This document shows positions 25,941 through 34,851 of a stretch of 64,000 nt of DNA, piece by piece. The DNA is from Linnemannia elongata (lineage: Eukaryota; Mortierellomycota; Mortierellomycetes; Mortierellales; Mortierellaceae): NCBI GenBank assembly GCA_036320915.1, contig JAXBDG010000012.1, forward strand, positions 794,501 to 858,500. Reading direction: 5' to 3'. Every line of letters starts with the position of its first letter. Within the stretch, counting starts at the first letter, position 1. The notes beneath the pieces are model-generated. The model saw only the letters and a list, made by a program, of their open reading frames with translations. It made no database searches and was not told the origin of the DNA. The translations under genes and the position numbers were made by a program.

Positions 25941-26858
25941 TAGGGAAAGAAGAAAAAAAACAAACTACATAAAAGAGGAAGAGCAAAGGGGTAAGGATAA
26001 TATTAGAGAAATTAAAGAAGAGAATAAAATGAATTGAGGGAGTGATGAGGAGGGAAAACAAAAGAAACAGTTGAATAAGAGAAGCAATGAAGGTGACAAT
26101 GCCACCGCTTGGGTCAAAGGATATCATAGAAAAAAAACGTCCTTGTCCATCTCCATCTGCACCAATATACAGGGGATGTCGAAGAAAAAGGCAGATCAAA
26201 AAGAGAATGTAACGGAAGGAAATAAGTGCATAAGGGAATGAGAAACAGAGATGAAGCCAGCCAAAATGAAGTCGACATCTACCTCGACCACGTTTCGTTT
26301 TCTCGCTCTTGCCACCGCAGATCACATCCTAACGAATCATTGCAGGAGGATACTAACCATGAGCCCAAGGCCTGCGGAAATCAAACACGTAAAAGCAGCA
26401 CTACACAAACCAAAAAGAACAAAGAGACGAAATATAAAGAAAGTAATGGAAGACAGAGCAAACAATGCATAGTCAGACACGCAATCGAAATAACTCATAG
26501 CACACACCACACACCACATTGAACACAGAGAAAGACTTGGACTTACTCGTGGTACAACCCAGGTATGACACGGCTAACATCATCAGTAGACAAAGGCGCT
26601 ATGGTAAAATGATCCACAGAGCTGCCCATATCCATAGAAAATTTAGGGGATAATAGAGAAAATAGTATGATGATGCAGAAATCGTGGGAAGATAGAAAGG
26701 TATTTGTGATCTGTGCAAGGGTAACTGTGGAGGGAAGAAAGGGGATAAAGAGGTGCAACAAAAAGAGGAAAGAAAGCAAACAGTGCGTGATAGATACCCT
26801 GCAGCACCAAGCAGCAACGAAGGAGAAAGGATGTCAGTGAGAATAAGAATCAGAAACC

Positions 26859-26859
<1 letters not shown>

Positions 26860-26887
<28 letters not shown>
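26860..26887 (+). repeat. Poly(A) run
   Basis: An unbroken A run of about 27 bases near the 5' end of the minus-strand Helitron derivative. Confidence 0.85.
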
Positions 26888-26890
<3 letters not shown>

Positions 26891-26984
26891 CATAGGAAAA
26901 AATGAGACACTCTCGGAGAATGATTCAAAGTGCGTAAATCACGTTGCAGGGGCAAACTCGCTTATTCCTATAGTATATGTAGAA

Positions 26985-27084
26985 TCATTTGGCATGTTTT
27001 GAAAAGTGGTGATTTTGATTTTGACCCACATTTGACCCAACTCTCAACAAATACAGTCACCTTTTCAAACAGTCGTGGGCCTTG
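26985..27084 (-). repeat. hAT right inverted repeat, outer part
   Basis: Reverse complement of 16369-16468. It ends in GTGGGCCTTG, the complement of the left terminus. Confidence 0.92.
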
Positions 27085-27521
27085 CTTCATAGTATCTTGA
27101 ACTTCCTGCAATGAACACCCCTTAACACCAATCCTCCTTTATTTTTTTTTGTTTTTTAAGATGTTTATTAGACGTGGGTGTGCGTCGCTAAACAAATGCT
27201 TGACTTCTCTACAAGCCTCCACCAATCTCAAGCTCTCTGTATGTGCAATATCGGTTACATGAAAATCGCCAATCCTCCCTTAGTCTCCTCCCAGCCCAGA
27301 GAAAGGTCACCCCTGCCCTCAGCCCTGCCTAGGTTCTCGACAGGTACAGTTCACATTTGTATCCACTGAAAAATTTCGGTGAATGTGAGTTTTATAAGGA
27401 TACCTGCAGTTCATTTGGCCACCAGCCAAATCGATTTAAATTTTCTATTCAATCGTTAATACTCTGAAGTTCGTCCCTCCTTCCGCCATTATTTACGTAA
27501 GTAAAATTCAAAATAAGATGT
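27085..27521. other. Intergenic, no gene recognised
   Basis: Short frames only. Probably holds the 3' UTR of the minus-strand membrane protein gene. Confidence 0.4.
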
Positions 27522-29054
27522 TTATAGCCATGTGCGGCCCGAGTTCTCCAATTTATATCTACTGCTCAAAGGGGAATCAGTCAACATGACCTGGCTGCTT
27601 GAAGGTATCTCTACCAACTTGTATGTGCTATTCGGATTGTTGTTGGAATGTCTCTCCAGCAAAAGATCCAGATCGTCCGCGTGGTACTCGCCTGTGCAAT
27701 GGCAAAGGTACAGTCCAATGATAACGACAACCAATAGCGCCTGCACCAGGATCCCTGCCAGGACCGCGACCTTGTTCACACGAATGATTGACGACTCCTG
27801 GAGCAGCTGACCCGTGAGCGTAAAGTTGGAGCTCATGAATCTGGAATCGATGATGGAGGTGAGGACAGTTCTCAGCCGGTTGGCTACCCATGGACCGATA
27901 TCTGTGGTGTTTGAGGTTTGAATCCACCCCACAAGATACCACCACAGAGGGCTGCGGATTCCGTTGGCGGAGCCATTGTCCGAGGTGGTCATGGAGAAAT
28001 GGCTCAACCCATCAAAAATCTGCGAGATTAAGGAATAGGGCAGGTTTCCACGACTATTGCTCTGCACAGCGTTTACGATCTGACCGCGGGTCGTATTGTA
28101 GGAGCTGATGTAGGCGTCGACGGTCCACGATTCGATAACTGTGACGCATTTTATGGCATACAGGCGCGCGTACTGAGACCAAGACGGAGGGCCTAGATAG
28201 TGTCTACTGTTTGCTTGGACTATATAGGTCGTCGGACTTGGGTCATAGGAGCCAGCTTTCGAAGATCGGCACATCCGCCACGAGTTGAGCATCGCACGGC
28301 CCGGTTCAATGGTAAACTCGGTGCAAGGGACTGTGATATTGAGTCCTCGCGAAGCTTCGACCACTTTGAAGTCTGTCGAGTCCAGTTGCGTGCAGGTTAA
28401 GTTAAGGCTGAAGGTGGTCAAGTTTTGGAGCAATAGCGTCGAAGGTTGTTCTGGCAGGAATACGGGCACCCAAAAGTATCTACCGTTGTAAAAAGAGAGT
28501 TGCGACTGGCCAAGGTACCCCATCGTCATTTGAACTACAAGTTCGTTAAAGCCGGCGCCTCCCGTGATAAATAGGCCAGATAAAGAGCCGTCATCCATGT
28601 TGTATCCCCCGATTCCGGACAGGTTCTGAGGAGTTGGACTGGATAGGAACGTGTACGGCGTTACCTCTGTCATACTCGTTAGCCAGATATTGAGAATAAA
28701 CGACACGAGCGCGACGATCGTCATCGAAACGCCCATGGCCACTCCTGTCACTCCGCCGAGGTCAGTCGTTAGTCTCACTGAGAACAAAGAAGGTGTGGCT
28801 GCCCATGTCTCGGACACTGACCTCCACTGCCAGTAAATGTCCTTTGTGAACCACCGGCCAAGAAAGTACATGGTCACTGAGAAGGCAATCGAGCACGCCG
28901 TGGCCCAGTAACCGATCCACTGCTTCAAGGGATCACGATCCCCGATCTTCCCGTTGACCAGACCGAAGGTTCCGATGGCCTGGAGGATCAGAGCCATGAG
29001 CGTGATGGCCGCCATCAGGATAGTCCTGAACCAGATACTGGATTCCGCTTTCAT
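27522..29054 (-). CDS. Hypothetical multi-pass membrane glycoprotein
   Basis: A single exon of 510 residues with an ATG at 29054. Hydrophobic segments near residues 9-33, 46-66 and 99-124 look like three N-terminal membrane spans. A long polar region (about 130-425) has many N-x-S/T sites and several Cys, as expected of an extracellular domain. One more span lies near residues 428-452, followed by a Ser-rich, partly acidic tail of about 58 residues. The layout suggests a plasma-membrane or endomembrane protein with a large lumenal or outer loop. I do not recognise the family and assign no function. Codon use is regular and there is no sign of decay. Confidence 0.8.
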   Translation of the reverse strand: MKAESSIWFRTILMAAITLMALILQAIGTFGLVNGKIGDRDPLKQWIGYWATACSIAFSVTMYFLGRWFTKDIYWQWRSVSETWAATPSLFSVRLTTDLGGVTGVAMGVSMTIVALVSFILNIWLTSMTEVTPYTFLSSPTPQNLSGIGGYNMDDGSLSGLFITGGAGFNELVVQMTMGYLGQSQLSFYNGRYFWVPVFLPEQPSTLLLQNLTTFSLNLTCTQLDSTDFKVVEASRGLNITVPCTEFTIEPGRAMLNSWRMCRSSKAGSYDPSPTTYIVQANSRHYLGPPSWSQYARLYAIKCVTVIESWTVDAYISSYNTTRGQIVNAVQSNSRGNLPYSLISQIFDGLSHFSMTTSDNGSANGIRSPLWWYLVGWIQTSNTTDIGPWVANRLRTVLTSIIDSRFMSSNFTLTGQLLQESSIIRVNKVAVLAGILVQALLVVVIIGLYLCHCTGEYHADDLDLLLERHSNNNPNSTYKLVEIPSSSQVMLTDSPLSSRYKLENSGRTWL

Positions 29055-29512
29055 ATCGAAATGTAGGGTCTTGAATAGTCGAGAAGCTTAAGCAAAGTGC
29101 AAGGCTGTGGACTGATCGTGGTAAATGGGCGCGGGAATACAGATTGTGTGTTTAGATTTGATATCGTAATCTCTCATGGTATGCTTGGCCATACGAAAAC
29201 AAAAAAGAGAATTGAAATAATTTGCTTACATTGACAGATATTGGGACGAAGAAGGAATAAAACTAATCTCGCTAGCTCTCCCCTTTTATAGGCCAGCTTA
29301 CAGAGTGGCTTCCACTCGTGAGGAATTACCATCCTCTCGCTTTTCAGCTGAATCTTGGTGCTCTTTATGAGAGCCAAACTCTGTTTCTCAGAACAGATGA
29401 AGAGGACAAAAAATAAAACATCTCGACTATGCTTTTGTTGTAATTGTGTGCACAACATGGGATATTATTGTCTATTATTGTCTATTATTGTGGCACAAAG
29501 AAAATTTCAAGA
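29055..29512. other. Upstream region of the membrane protein gene
   Basis: No second gene is recognised; one short frame (29174-29458, minus) lacks any domain. Confidence 0.4.
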
Positions 29513-29845
29513 GAACCGAGGAAAAATTCAAGGGTATGGTAGTACAAACCCAGGACAAAATTCACAAACACTAGCATCAGACTTGCCATCCATGCGTCTC
29601 TCGGATTTCCCTTCCGAAGATGCTAAAGTGGCTGTTGGATAGAAATGCTACAAGGGAACTGCAACAGTTGAAGCCCCGATTAGATTAGCCTCTAGATAAA
29701 TAGACACACAATACCAAAATACATCTACAGCTCTTCCTTCCACTCCTAACAAAGTTGCAGGAACCGAGGAAAAATTCAGGGGTATGGTAGGACGAACCCG
29801 GGACAAAATTCCTAGGCGCTAGCATTAGACTTGCTATGTAATGCA
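29513..29845 (+). repeat. Pair of about 85-bp direct repeats
   Basis: Units at about 29513-29600 and 29760-29845 share GAACCGAGGAAAAATTCA, GGTATGGTAG and GACAAAATTC in the same order, with about 20% difference. They are separated by about 160 bp of unique sequence. Confidence 0.8.
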
Positions 29846-29930
29846 TTCCATCGTGTTATCACAGGTCGCCCTTTAAAATTGAACTCATAATTAATTTCAC
29901 GCGATCACTAACTCAACATCGATCAGATCT

Positions 29931-29978
29931 ACCACAGGGATAACTGGCTTGTGGCAGCCAAGCGTTCATAGCGACGTT

Positions 29979-30014
<36 letters not shown>

Positions 30015-30058
30015 ACTGAAGCAGAATTCAGTAAGCGTTGGATTGTTCACCCACTAAT

Positions 30059-30113
<55 letters not shown>

Positions 30114-30514
30114 ATGAAATGTTGTTGCAATAGTAATTGAACTTAGTACGAGAGGAACCGTTCATTCGGATAATTGGTATTTGGGCCTGCCTGAGCAGGC
30201 AATGGCCCGAAGCTATCATCCGTTGGGTTATGGCTGAACGCCTCTAAGTCAGAACCCGTGCTAGAACGCGACGATTACCGCCTTTCGATTTTTAGTTGAA
30301 TACGAATAGACCTTCGGGTCCAAGATCATACTACGCGGGGTTATGTTGCAGAGCGGAAAGGCTTTGTGATGTTCCTGCTAATGTTAATTTCAAATATTGA
30401 AAGGGATAAATCCATTGCAGACGACTTTAATTGAACGGGGTATTGTAAGCAGTAGAGTAGCCTTGTTGCTACGATCTGCTGAGATTAAGCCCATTGTTCT
30501 ACAGATTTGTTCGA
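29931..30514 (+). rRNA. 28S (LSU) rRNA, 3' terminal fragment
   Basis: From the ACAGGGATAACTGGCTTGTG element to the very 3' end (TACGATCTGCTGAGATTAAG, then ATTTGTTC). It includes the sarcin-ricin loop AGTACGAGAGGAAC at about 30146. Roughly the last 580 bases of LSU are present in good order and look unmutated at conserved sites, but nothing ribosomal precedes 29931. It is therefore a 5'-truncated copy or orphan, not a working rDNA unit. The truncation point matches the start of the short 28S-derived repeats elsewhere in the window. Confidence 0.93.
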
Positions 30515-31291
30515 AAGAACAACATCTCTTTTTCTTTTCTCTACTATCTTTTTTTTCAAATGATGTTTAAGGGCCTTGGTTTTAATCCATAATCCATAGT
30601 CCGTTAACTTGAGAAAAAAACAATAATACGACGGCAGCAAAGATGACCCACCCTTTTTTGTGCAATGTATTTTTGTAATGGTGCTTTTGAAGAAAGGAAT
30701 TTGATTGAAGAGTTTCTCTCTAACCACCACCTTTTTTCTTTGCCTTTACTTTTTTCTTTTATGCTTCAACTCGGCACTGTGAATGGCCTCTACTATAGTG
30801 TCTAAGCGCAGGTCATGAAATTTGCTGCAGCTTAATGACTCGCAAAATGTCCGCACGCGTCAAGTTGGTATGACCAGTCATATCAATGCGACATCATGAG
30901 ATGAGGGAACAATAAGGCGCTTTCATATCTCTTGGTATGAAGGCGTTTTATTTTATCTAGCGTTATTTGAAGTCTTTCTAGGTTAAAAATAACGTGGCGT
31001 GTTTGTTTGGATTTTTCCAAACAAACACAAACGCAAGGTATGTCATCTATATCGTTTCTTTTTTTTTTTTTGGGTCATCATCGCGGCCGTCAAGATAGTG
31101 GAGTGTTGTTTGAGATCCCCTTAACTTCCCTTCTTCATGCGCAGATACCAGTCCATTCGCTGTTCTATGGATGTGTAACAACATCTCTCTATTTTTTCTC
31201 TCTCTTTCTTTAGGACTCATTAGTTAAGGGTAGTATGTCAGCGGGGCTTGTGCTTTGCTTGGCGGTTTTGAGTATGAGAGGCGACAAGTGC
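30515..31291. other. Intergenic, no gene recognised
   Basis: A/T-rich with short frames. There is a T run near 31061-31071 and no RNA gene. Confidence 0.4.
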
Positions 31292-31716
31292 ACCCATGCC
31301 CACTCATGCCCCTTTATGCCCCTTCATGCCCATTGTTGCCCTACTTATGCCCCTTTATGCCCACTCATACCCACTTATGCCCCTTTATGCCCACTCATGC
31401 CCACTCATACCCACTTATACCCACTCATGCCCACTCATGCCCTTTTATGCCCATTGTTGCCCCTTTATGCCCACTCATACCCACTTATGCCCCACTTATG
31501 CCCACCTTGCCCCTTTATGCCCGCCCATTGTTGCCCCTTTATGCCCACTCATGCCCACCTTGCCCCTTTATGCCCATTGTTGCCCTACTCATGCCCACTC
31601 ATGCCCCTTTATGCCCATTGTTGCCCCTTTATGCCCATTGTTGCCCTACTCATGCCCCTTTATGCCCACTCATACCCACTTATGCCCCACTTATGCCCCA
31701 CTCATACCCACTTATG
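31292..31716 (+). repeat. TGCCC minisatellite, left block
   Basis: Built from 9-12-base words (CACTCATGCCC, CCTTTATGCCC, CACTTATGCCC, CATTGTTGCCC) in higher-order mixtures. All three + frames stay open for 165-190 codons because the words rarely form stops; these are not genes. The same array resumes at 35938 after a DIRS element. Confidence 0.9.
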
Positions 31717-31761
31717 TCTCTTTTCGCCGAGGACTTGTCCGACGGCTTATAAACATTGTAC

Positions 31762-31862
31762 GAGATGGGAAACCCACTTCATGTCAACGTGACTATCTTT
31801 ATTTCTTCAGCAATTCCAGAGATAAAAAAGAAAAAAGCGCAGTACCTAGAACCTCACCATCC
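31762..31862 (+). repeat. DIRS inverted terminal repeat, left
   Basis: Near-perfect complement of 35829-35925. It includes the AACCCACTTCATGTC stretch and the AAAAAGCGCAGTACC stretch. Confidence 0.93.
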
Positions 31863-31916
31863 GCGTAGGAACTTTGCGAGGTAAAAAACTACACTAATGG
31901 GGTGGGATGGGCGGGA

Positions 31917-32023
31917 CATGAAGTGGGTTTCCCATCTCGTACAATGTTTATAAGCCGTCGGACAAGTTCTCGGCGAAAAGAGACATTGTACTTCAAGAGA
32001 GGGAAACCCACTTCATGTCACTC
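31917..32023 (+). repeat. DIRS internal complementary region
   Basis: First part: complement of 31717-31785 (with one A/G-type difference near the CTCGGCGAAAAG stretch). Second part: complement of about 35903-35937. The join AGAGA-CATTGTAC corresponds to the two element ends placed side by side. Confidence 0.92.
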
Positions 32024-32030
32024 CAGCTAA

Positions 32031-32969
32031 TTAGCCGGCCAGCGTGACGTGGGTCAAGTTCTTGACGGACCGGCGAGACAAGCGATAAAAAGACTCGTAC
32101 GTCGCCGAGTGCGCCCAAAAGCCTTGGGCCTGCACCTCGTCCGAAGTAGCACCATGCTCAATGGCTAGGGAGGAGCCAAGAGAGCGACCAGACGGTGCTT
32201 TTTCCATGCCCGGGGGCAATGGAAGAAGGTCGGAAACCTTGGTGATGTGGCGGCCAATCGTGTCAGAAGTGGCCGCCTGGTTGATGTCGAAAATGTATCG
32301 AATCAACGGGTTAAAAGTCTGGTCCAAATAGGGGTGCTTAACGCTGGTAAGCGTAGCAGGGGCGAGCTGTGCCACGTAGCACTGGTAGGTGGCAACGGGA
32401 CAGATAAGCGGATCTTCATGGGGATGAATAAAGACCGACTTGATAATGTGTTCCCCTGCTCGTTTCTCCTTAGGTCCCACCACTTGCAGCTCAAGTTCAC
32501 CAGATGGCAAAACCAAGCTGTGGGAGACATCCACACGATGGATATCTGAGGGGCGCATGAAACCGCAGACGGCCAACAACCAGCACAACTTAGGCAGCAG
32601 CTGACCGGGATTGAGGTCCGAGTTGGGTCCCATGGCGCGAAAGTTGTCCAGCACAGGCGTGATGTCAACGGGTGTGTTGATGAAACGCTTGATGGAGTTG
32701 CTGGACAGGTGGCGAAAGAAATCGCGGAAGGTAGAGTTGTTCCAGAAAGAGAGGCGATCTGGAAATAAATCGAGGATGGCGGAGCGGTAATTGTTGACTG
32801 TTCCGGGTTTCCACCCTTTAGTCTCAATACCTTCGGCCAAAAAATTGAGCAGCTCGACCGCCTTGGGATTGAACGGGTCGATGGAGTTCGTGGAGCAGTG
32901 AAGGATCCATTGTGCCTGAGGGCCCTTGTAGTGGTGTTTGCGGGTCTTGGCAAGGGTGGACTCCGTCAT
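32031..32969 (-). CDS. DIRS tyrosine recombinase
   Basis: 312 residues from the ATG at 32969. It integrates the circular cDNA. The N-terminal core-binding part contains LAKTRKHHYKGPQAQW and WKPGTVNNYRSAI. The catalytic domain shows the first Arg in CGFMRPSDIHRV (about 32538-32573), RSLGSSLAIEHGAT (second Arg), GFWAHSAT and the nucleophile Tyr in TYESFYRLS (about 32080-32105). The usual H-x-x-R reads P-S-G-R here, so the His is missing. The start overlaps the RT stop by one base (TAATG), which suggests termination-reinitiation. The same frame is open upstream to 35762, but that part is a shadow of RT and gag. Confidence 0.9.
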   Translation of the reverse strand: MTESTLAKTRKHHYKGPQAQWILHCSTNSIDPFNPKAVELLNFLAEGIETKGWKPGTVNNYRSAILDLFPDRLSFWNNSTFRDFFRHLSSNSIKRFINTPVDITPVLDNFRAMGPNSDLNPGQLLPKLCWLLAVCGFMRPSDIHRVDVSHSLVLPSGELELQVVGPKEKRAGEHIIKSVFIHPHEDPLICPVATYQCYVAQLAPATLTSVKHPYLDQTFNPLIRYIFDINQAATSDTIGRHITKVSDLLPLPPGMEKAPSGRSLGSSLAIEHGATSDEVQAQGFWAHSATYESFYRLSRRSVKNLTHVTLAG

Positions 32970-34741
32970 TACTTTGACAGTGGCAGCTGATGCGCCTTCC
33001 TCCGTAAGCCGCTGCCGCTGATGCGCCATGCTGCTAGTGTCCAGTCGAGCTGATTGCCGTCTGGAGAAAAGGCGAGACGATCCTGCGGCTGGATCAGGAG
33101 AGGAGGTTGGAGTGCAAGGTTCCGTAGGGTTGGAAACCATATCGCTGATGGCCAGTAAGGAGTCACCAGAGTGATTGTTGACTGTTCCCTCTGTATCTTC
33201 GCCAGACACTGTGAGATGAGGGCCCATGGTGGGCTGGCAAAGCCGTTCTCCTGAACCCAAGGCACTCTGAGTGCGTTTGTTGCTAGTGCTTGTGGATCCG
33301 GCTTCCATGAGAAGAACCGTGGGAGCTGAGTGTTGGTCCTGGATGCGAATAGGTCCACTGTGTGTGGGCCCCACATCCTGTCGATCTGCTGAAATAGACT
33401 TGGGTGTAGCGTCCATTCCGTCTGAAGCCAAAGGGCCCGGGATGGGCGGTCCGCTGGATTGTCCTCCGACTTGATGAACGATGTCATGACCCTCGTTCCC
33501 GTCTGTAGACAGTGTATCCATATCTGGCGTGAAAGATCCATGAGAAGTGTTGACTTGGTGCCGCCGAACTTGGTCACATAAGCCAGAGCTGTTGTGCTGT
33601 CCGAGTGGAGCTGGATTACCTTCCCCTGAACCTCGGGGAGGTGAACGGCATGGAGTACTGTTCTGAGCTCCCGCCAATTGATCGACTGCTTGGATTCCTG
33701 GGGTGACCAGGGACGAGAGATCACCCTGTTGGGGAGAACAATGCCCCAACCCCAGTCGGATGCATCCGTAAAGAGATCCACTTCCGGAATCTGAGGGAGG
33801 AAGGACTGGCCTGTCCATGACTGAAGGTGATCGCGCCACCAACTGATGTCGTCGAGGGCCTCCTTGGACAGTTGGATGCTGTTGGACCAGTCGAGACCAG
33901 AAGCTAAGGCCCGGTCCTTGCATGCCACCAAGTGTCTTGTCTGCAGACGCGCCGGAAGAACTGCTAGCATGGCTGCCTGTGCCTTGCCAATGAATGACGC
34001 TAGGCGTCGAATCGTGGTAGTCGTCGACGTCCATAGGGCCGCCGCCTCCCGTTTCAACTCGCGAACCTTGTCCTTGGGTAGGGTGAGGATCATCTTGCGC
34101 GTGTTGATGTAAAAACCCAGGTGCTTGAGGATCTGGGTCGGTCGTAAAGCGGACTTGGCGTTGTTGATCAAGAAGCCCAGGCGTTGAAGCAGATTGGAGA
34201 CCAGTAATGTGTGTTCCTTGGCCAGGGATTTGGACGAGGCTATGATGATCAAGTCGTCCAAATAAGCCGAGATTCTGATGCCCTTGGAACGGGCCCATTG
34301 AAGGACTGGGCGCAAGATCTTGGTGAAGACGAGAGGGGACAAGGACAGACCAAAAGGGAGTACGCGAAATTGATACCGGCGTCCTGCCCAGTCGAATTGA
34401 AGAAATCGTCTGGAGGCCTTGTTGATCAACACATGGAGAAAGGCATCGGTGAGATCGATGGAGGTCATCCAGTCTTTGGAACGGATGATACGACACACTT
34501 GTAGCAGAGACTCCATCTTGAAATGGCGGTGAGGAATAAAAGAGTTTACCTTGCGAAGATTGAGGATAGGCCTGAGCTGGCCGTTCTTCTTCGGAATGGT
34601 AAACAGGGGAGATCGATGTCCCAGGGAGAGCGGGTCCACTTCCTCTATGGCCCGCTTGATCAGGAGTTGTTTGATCTCCTGCTCTGTCGCTTCCTGAGCT
34701 TCCTGGGACAAGGGGTACGCAACTGTCTTGGAGATGGACAC
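32969..34741 (-). CDS. DIRS reverse transcriptase / RNase H
   Basis: 590 residues from 34741, but the frame continues upstream to at least 34855 with typical DIRS text (GGRLSLFQSVWRRLTNETW), overlapping the gag stop in the -1 frame. RT may therefore arise by frameshift or an internal start. Motifs: IPKKNGQLRPILNLRKVN, SIDLTDAFLHV, PFGLSLSPLVFTK and the catalytic YLDDLI (near 34255-34270). RNase H follows with DLFTDASDWGWG, WRELRTVLHAV and HSDSTTALAYV. The C-terminal block (VDLFASRTNTQLPRFFSW, SPPWALI) is usual for DIRS and has been likened to an adenine methyltransferase. The protein is intact. Confidence 0.93.
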   Translation of the reverse strand: MSISKTVAYPLSQEAQEATEQEIKQLLIKRAIEEVDPLSLGHRSPLFTIPKKNGQLRPILNLRKVNSFIPHRHFKMESLLQVCRIIRSKDWMTSIDLTDAFLHVLINKASRRFLQFDWAGRRYQFRVLPFGLSLSPLVFTKILRPVLQWARSKGIRISAYLDDLIIIASSKSLAKEHTLLVSNLLQRLGFLINNAKSALRPTQILKHLGFYINTRKMILTLPKDKVRELKREAAALWTSTTTTIRRLASFIGKAQAAMLAVLPARLQTRHLVACKDRALASGLDWSNSIQLSKEALDDISWWRDHLQSWTGQSFLPQIPEVDLFTDASDWGWGIVLPNRVISRPWSPQESKQSINWRELRTVLHAVHLPEVQGKVIQLHSDSTTALAYVTKFGGTKSTLLMDLSRQIWIHCLQTGTRVMTSFIKSEDNPADRPSRALWLQTEWTLHPSLFQQIDRMWGPHTVDLFASRTNTQLPRFFSWKPDPQALATNALRVPWVQENGFASPPWALISQCLAKIQREQSTITLVTPYWPSAIWFPTLRNLALQPPLLIQPQDRLAFSPDGNQLDWTLAAWRISGSGLRRKAHQLPLSK

Positions 34742-34851
34742 TGGCGGCTGGGAGAGGAAGGGGATGCGGAACCCCTCCTCTATTATCTTGCGTACCCATG
34801 TTTCGTTGGTCAGTCGTCGCCAGACCGACTGGAACAGCGAGAGCCGCCCCC

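Larger units (their letters stand above)
21895..26984 (-). mobile_element. Deleted Helitron derivative, minus strand, complete ends
   Basis: 5090 bp inserted in the hAT right repeat. The left copy of that repeat serves as the empty site and places the insertion between A and T (AATGA/TTGGT on the element strand). The 3' end reads GGCAACGCCCTAG, as in the other two copies. The 5' end reads TTCTACATATAC, beginning TT rather than the usual TC. The 3' 1.35 kb is a Helitron gene remnant with the same internal deletion as the 14.7-kb copy (junction near 22541). The 5' 3.7 kb is unrelated sequence with other Helitron scraps. Confidence 0.9.
16369..27084 (+). mobile_element. hAT transposon with 542-bp inverted repeats, split by a Helitron
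   Basis: The left repeat 16369-16910 (542 bp) matches the reverse complement of 21453-21894 plus 26985-27084 (442+100=542 bp). The two halves of the right repeat are separated by a 5090-bp Helitron derivative. Without that insert the element is 5626 bp. Ends start CAAGGCCCAC, similar to hAT CA(G/A)GG ends. Flanking octamers (16361-16368 TGCTCAAA, 27085-27092 CTTCATAG) do not match, so no target duplication is visible. Confidence 0.88.

Noticed and set aside
31235..31868. Three overlapping 165-190-codon frames of TGCCC repeats
   Set aside because: All frames are open because the repeat lacks stops. Pure minisatellite.
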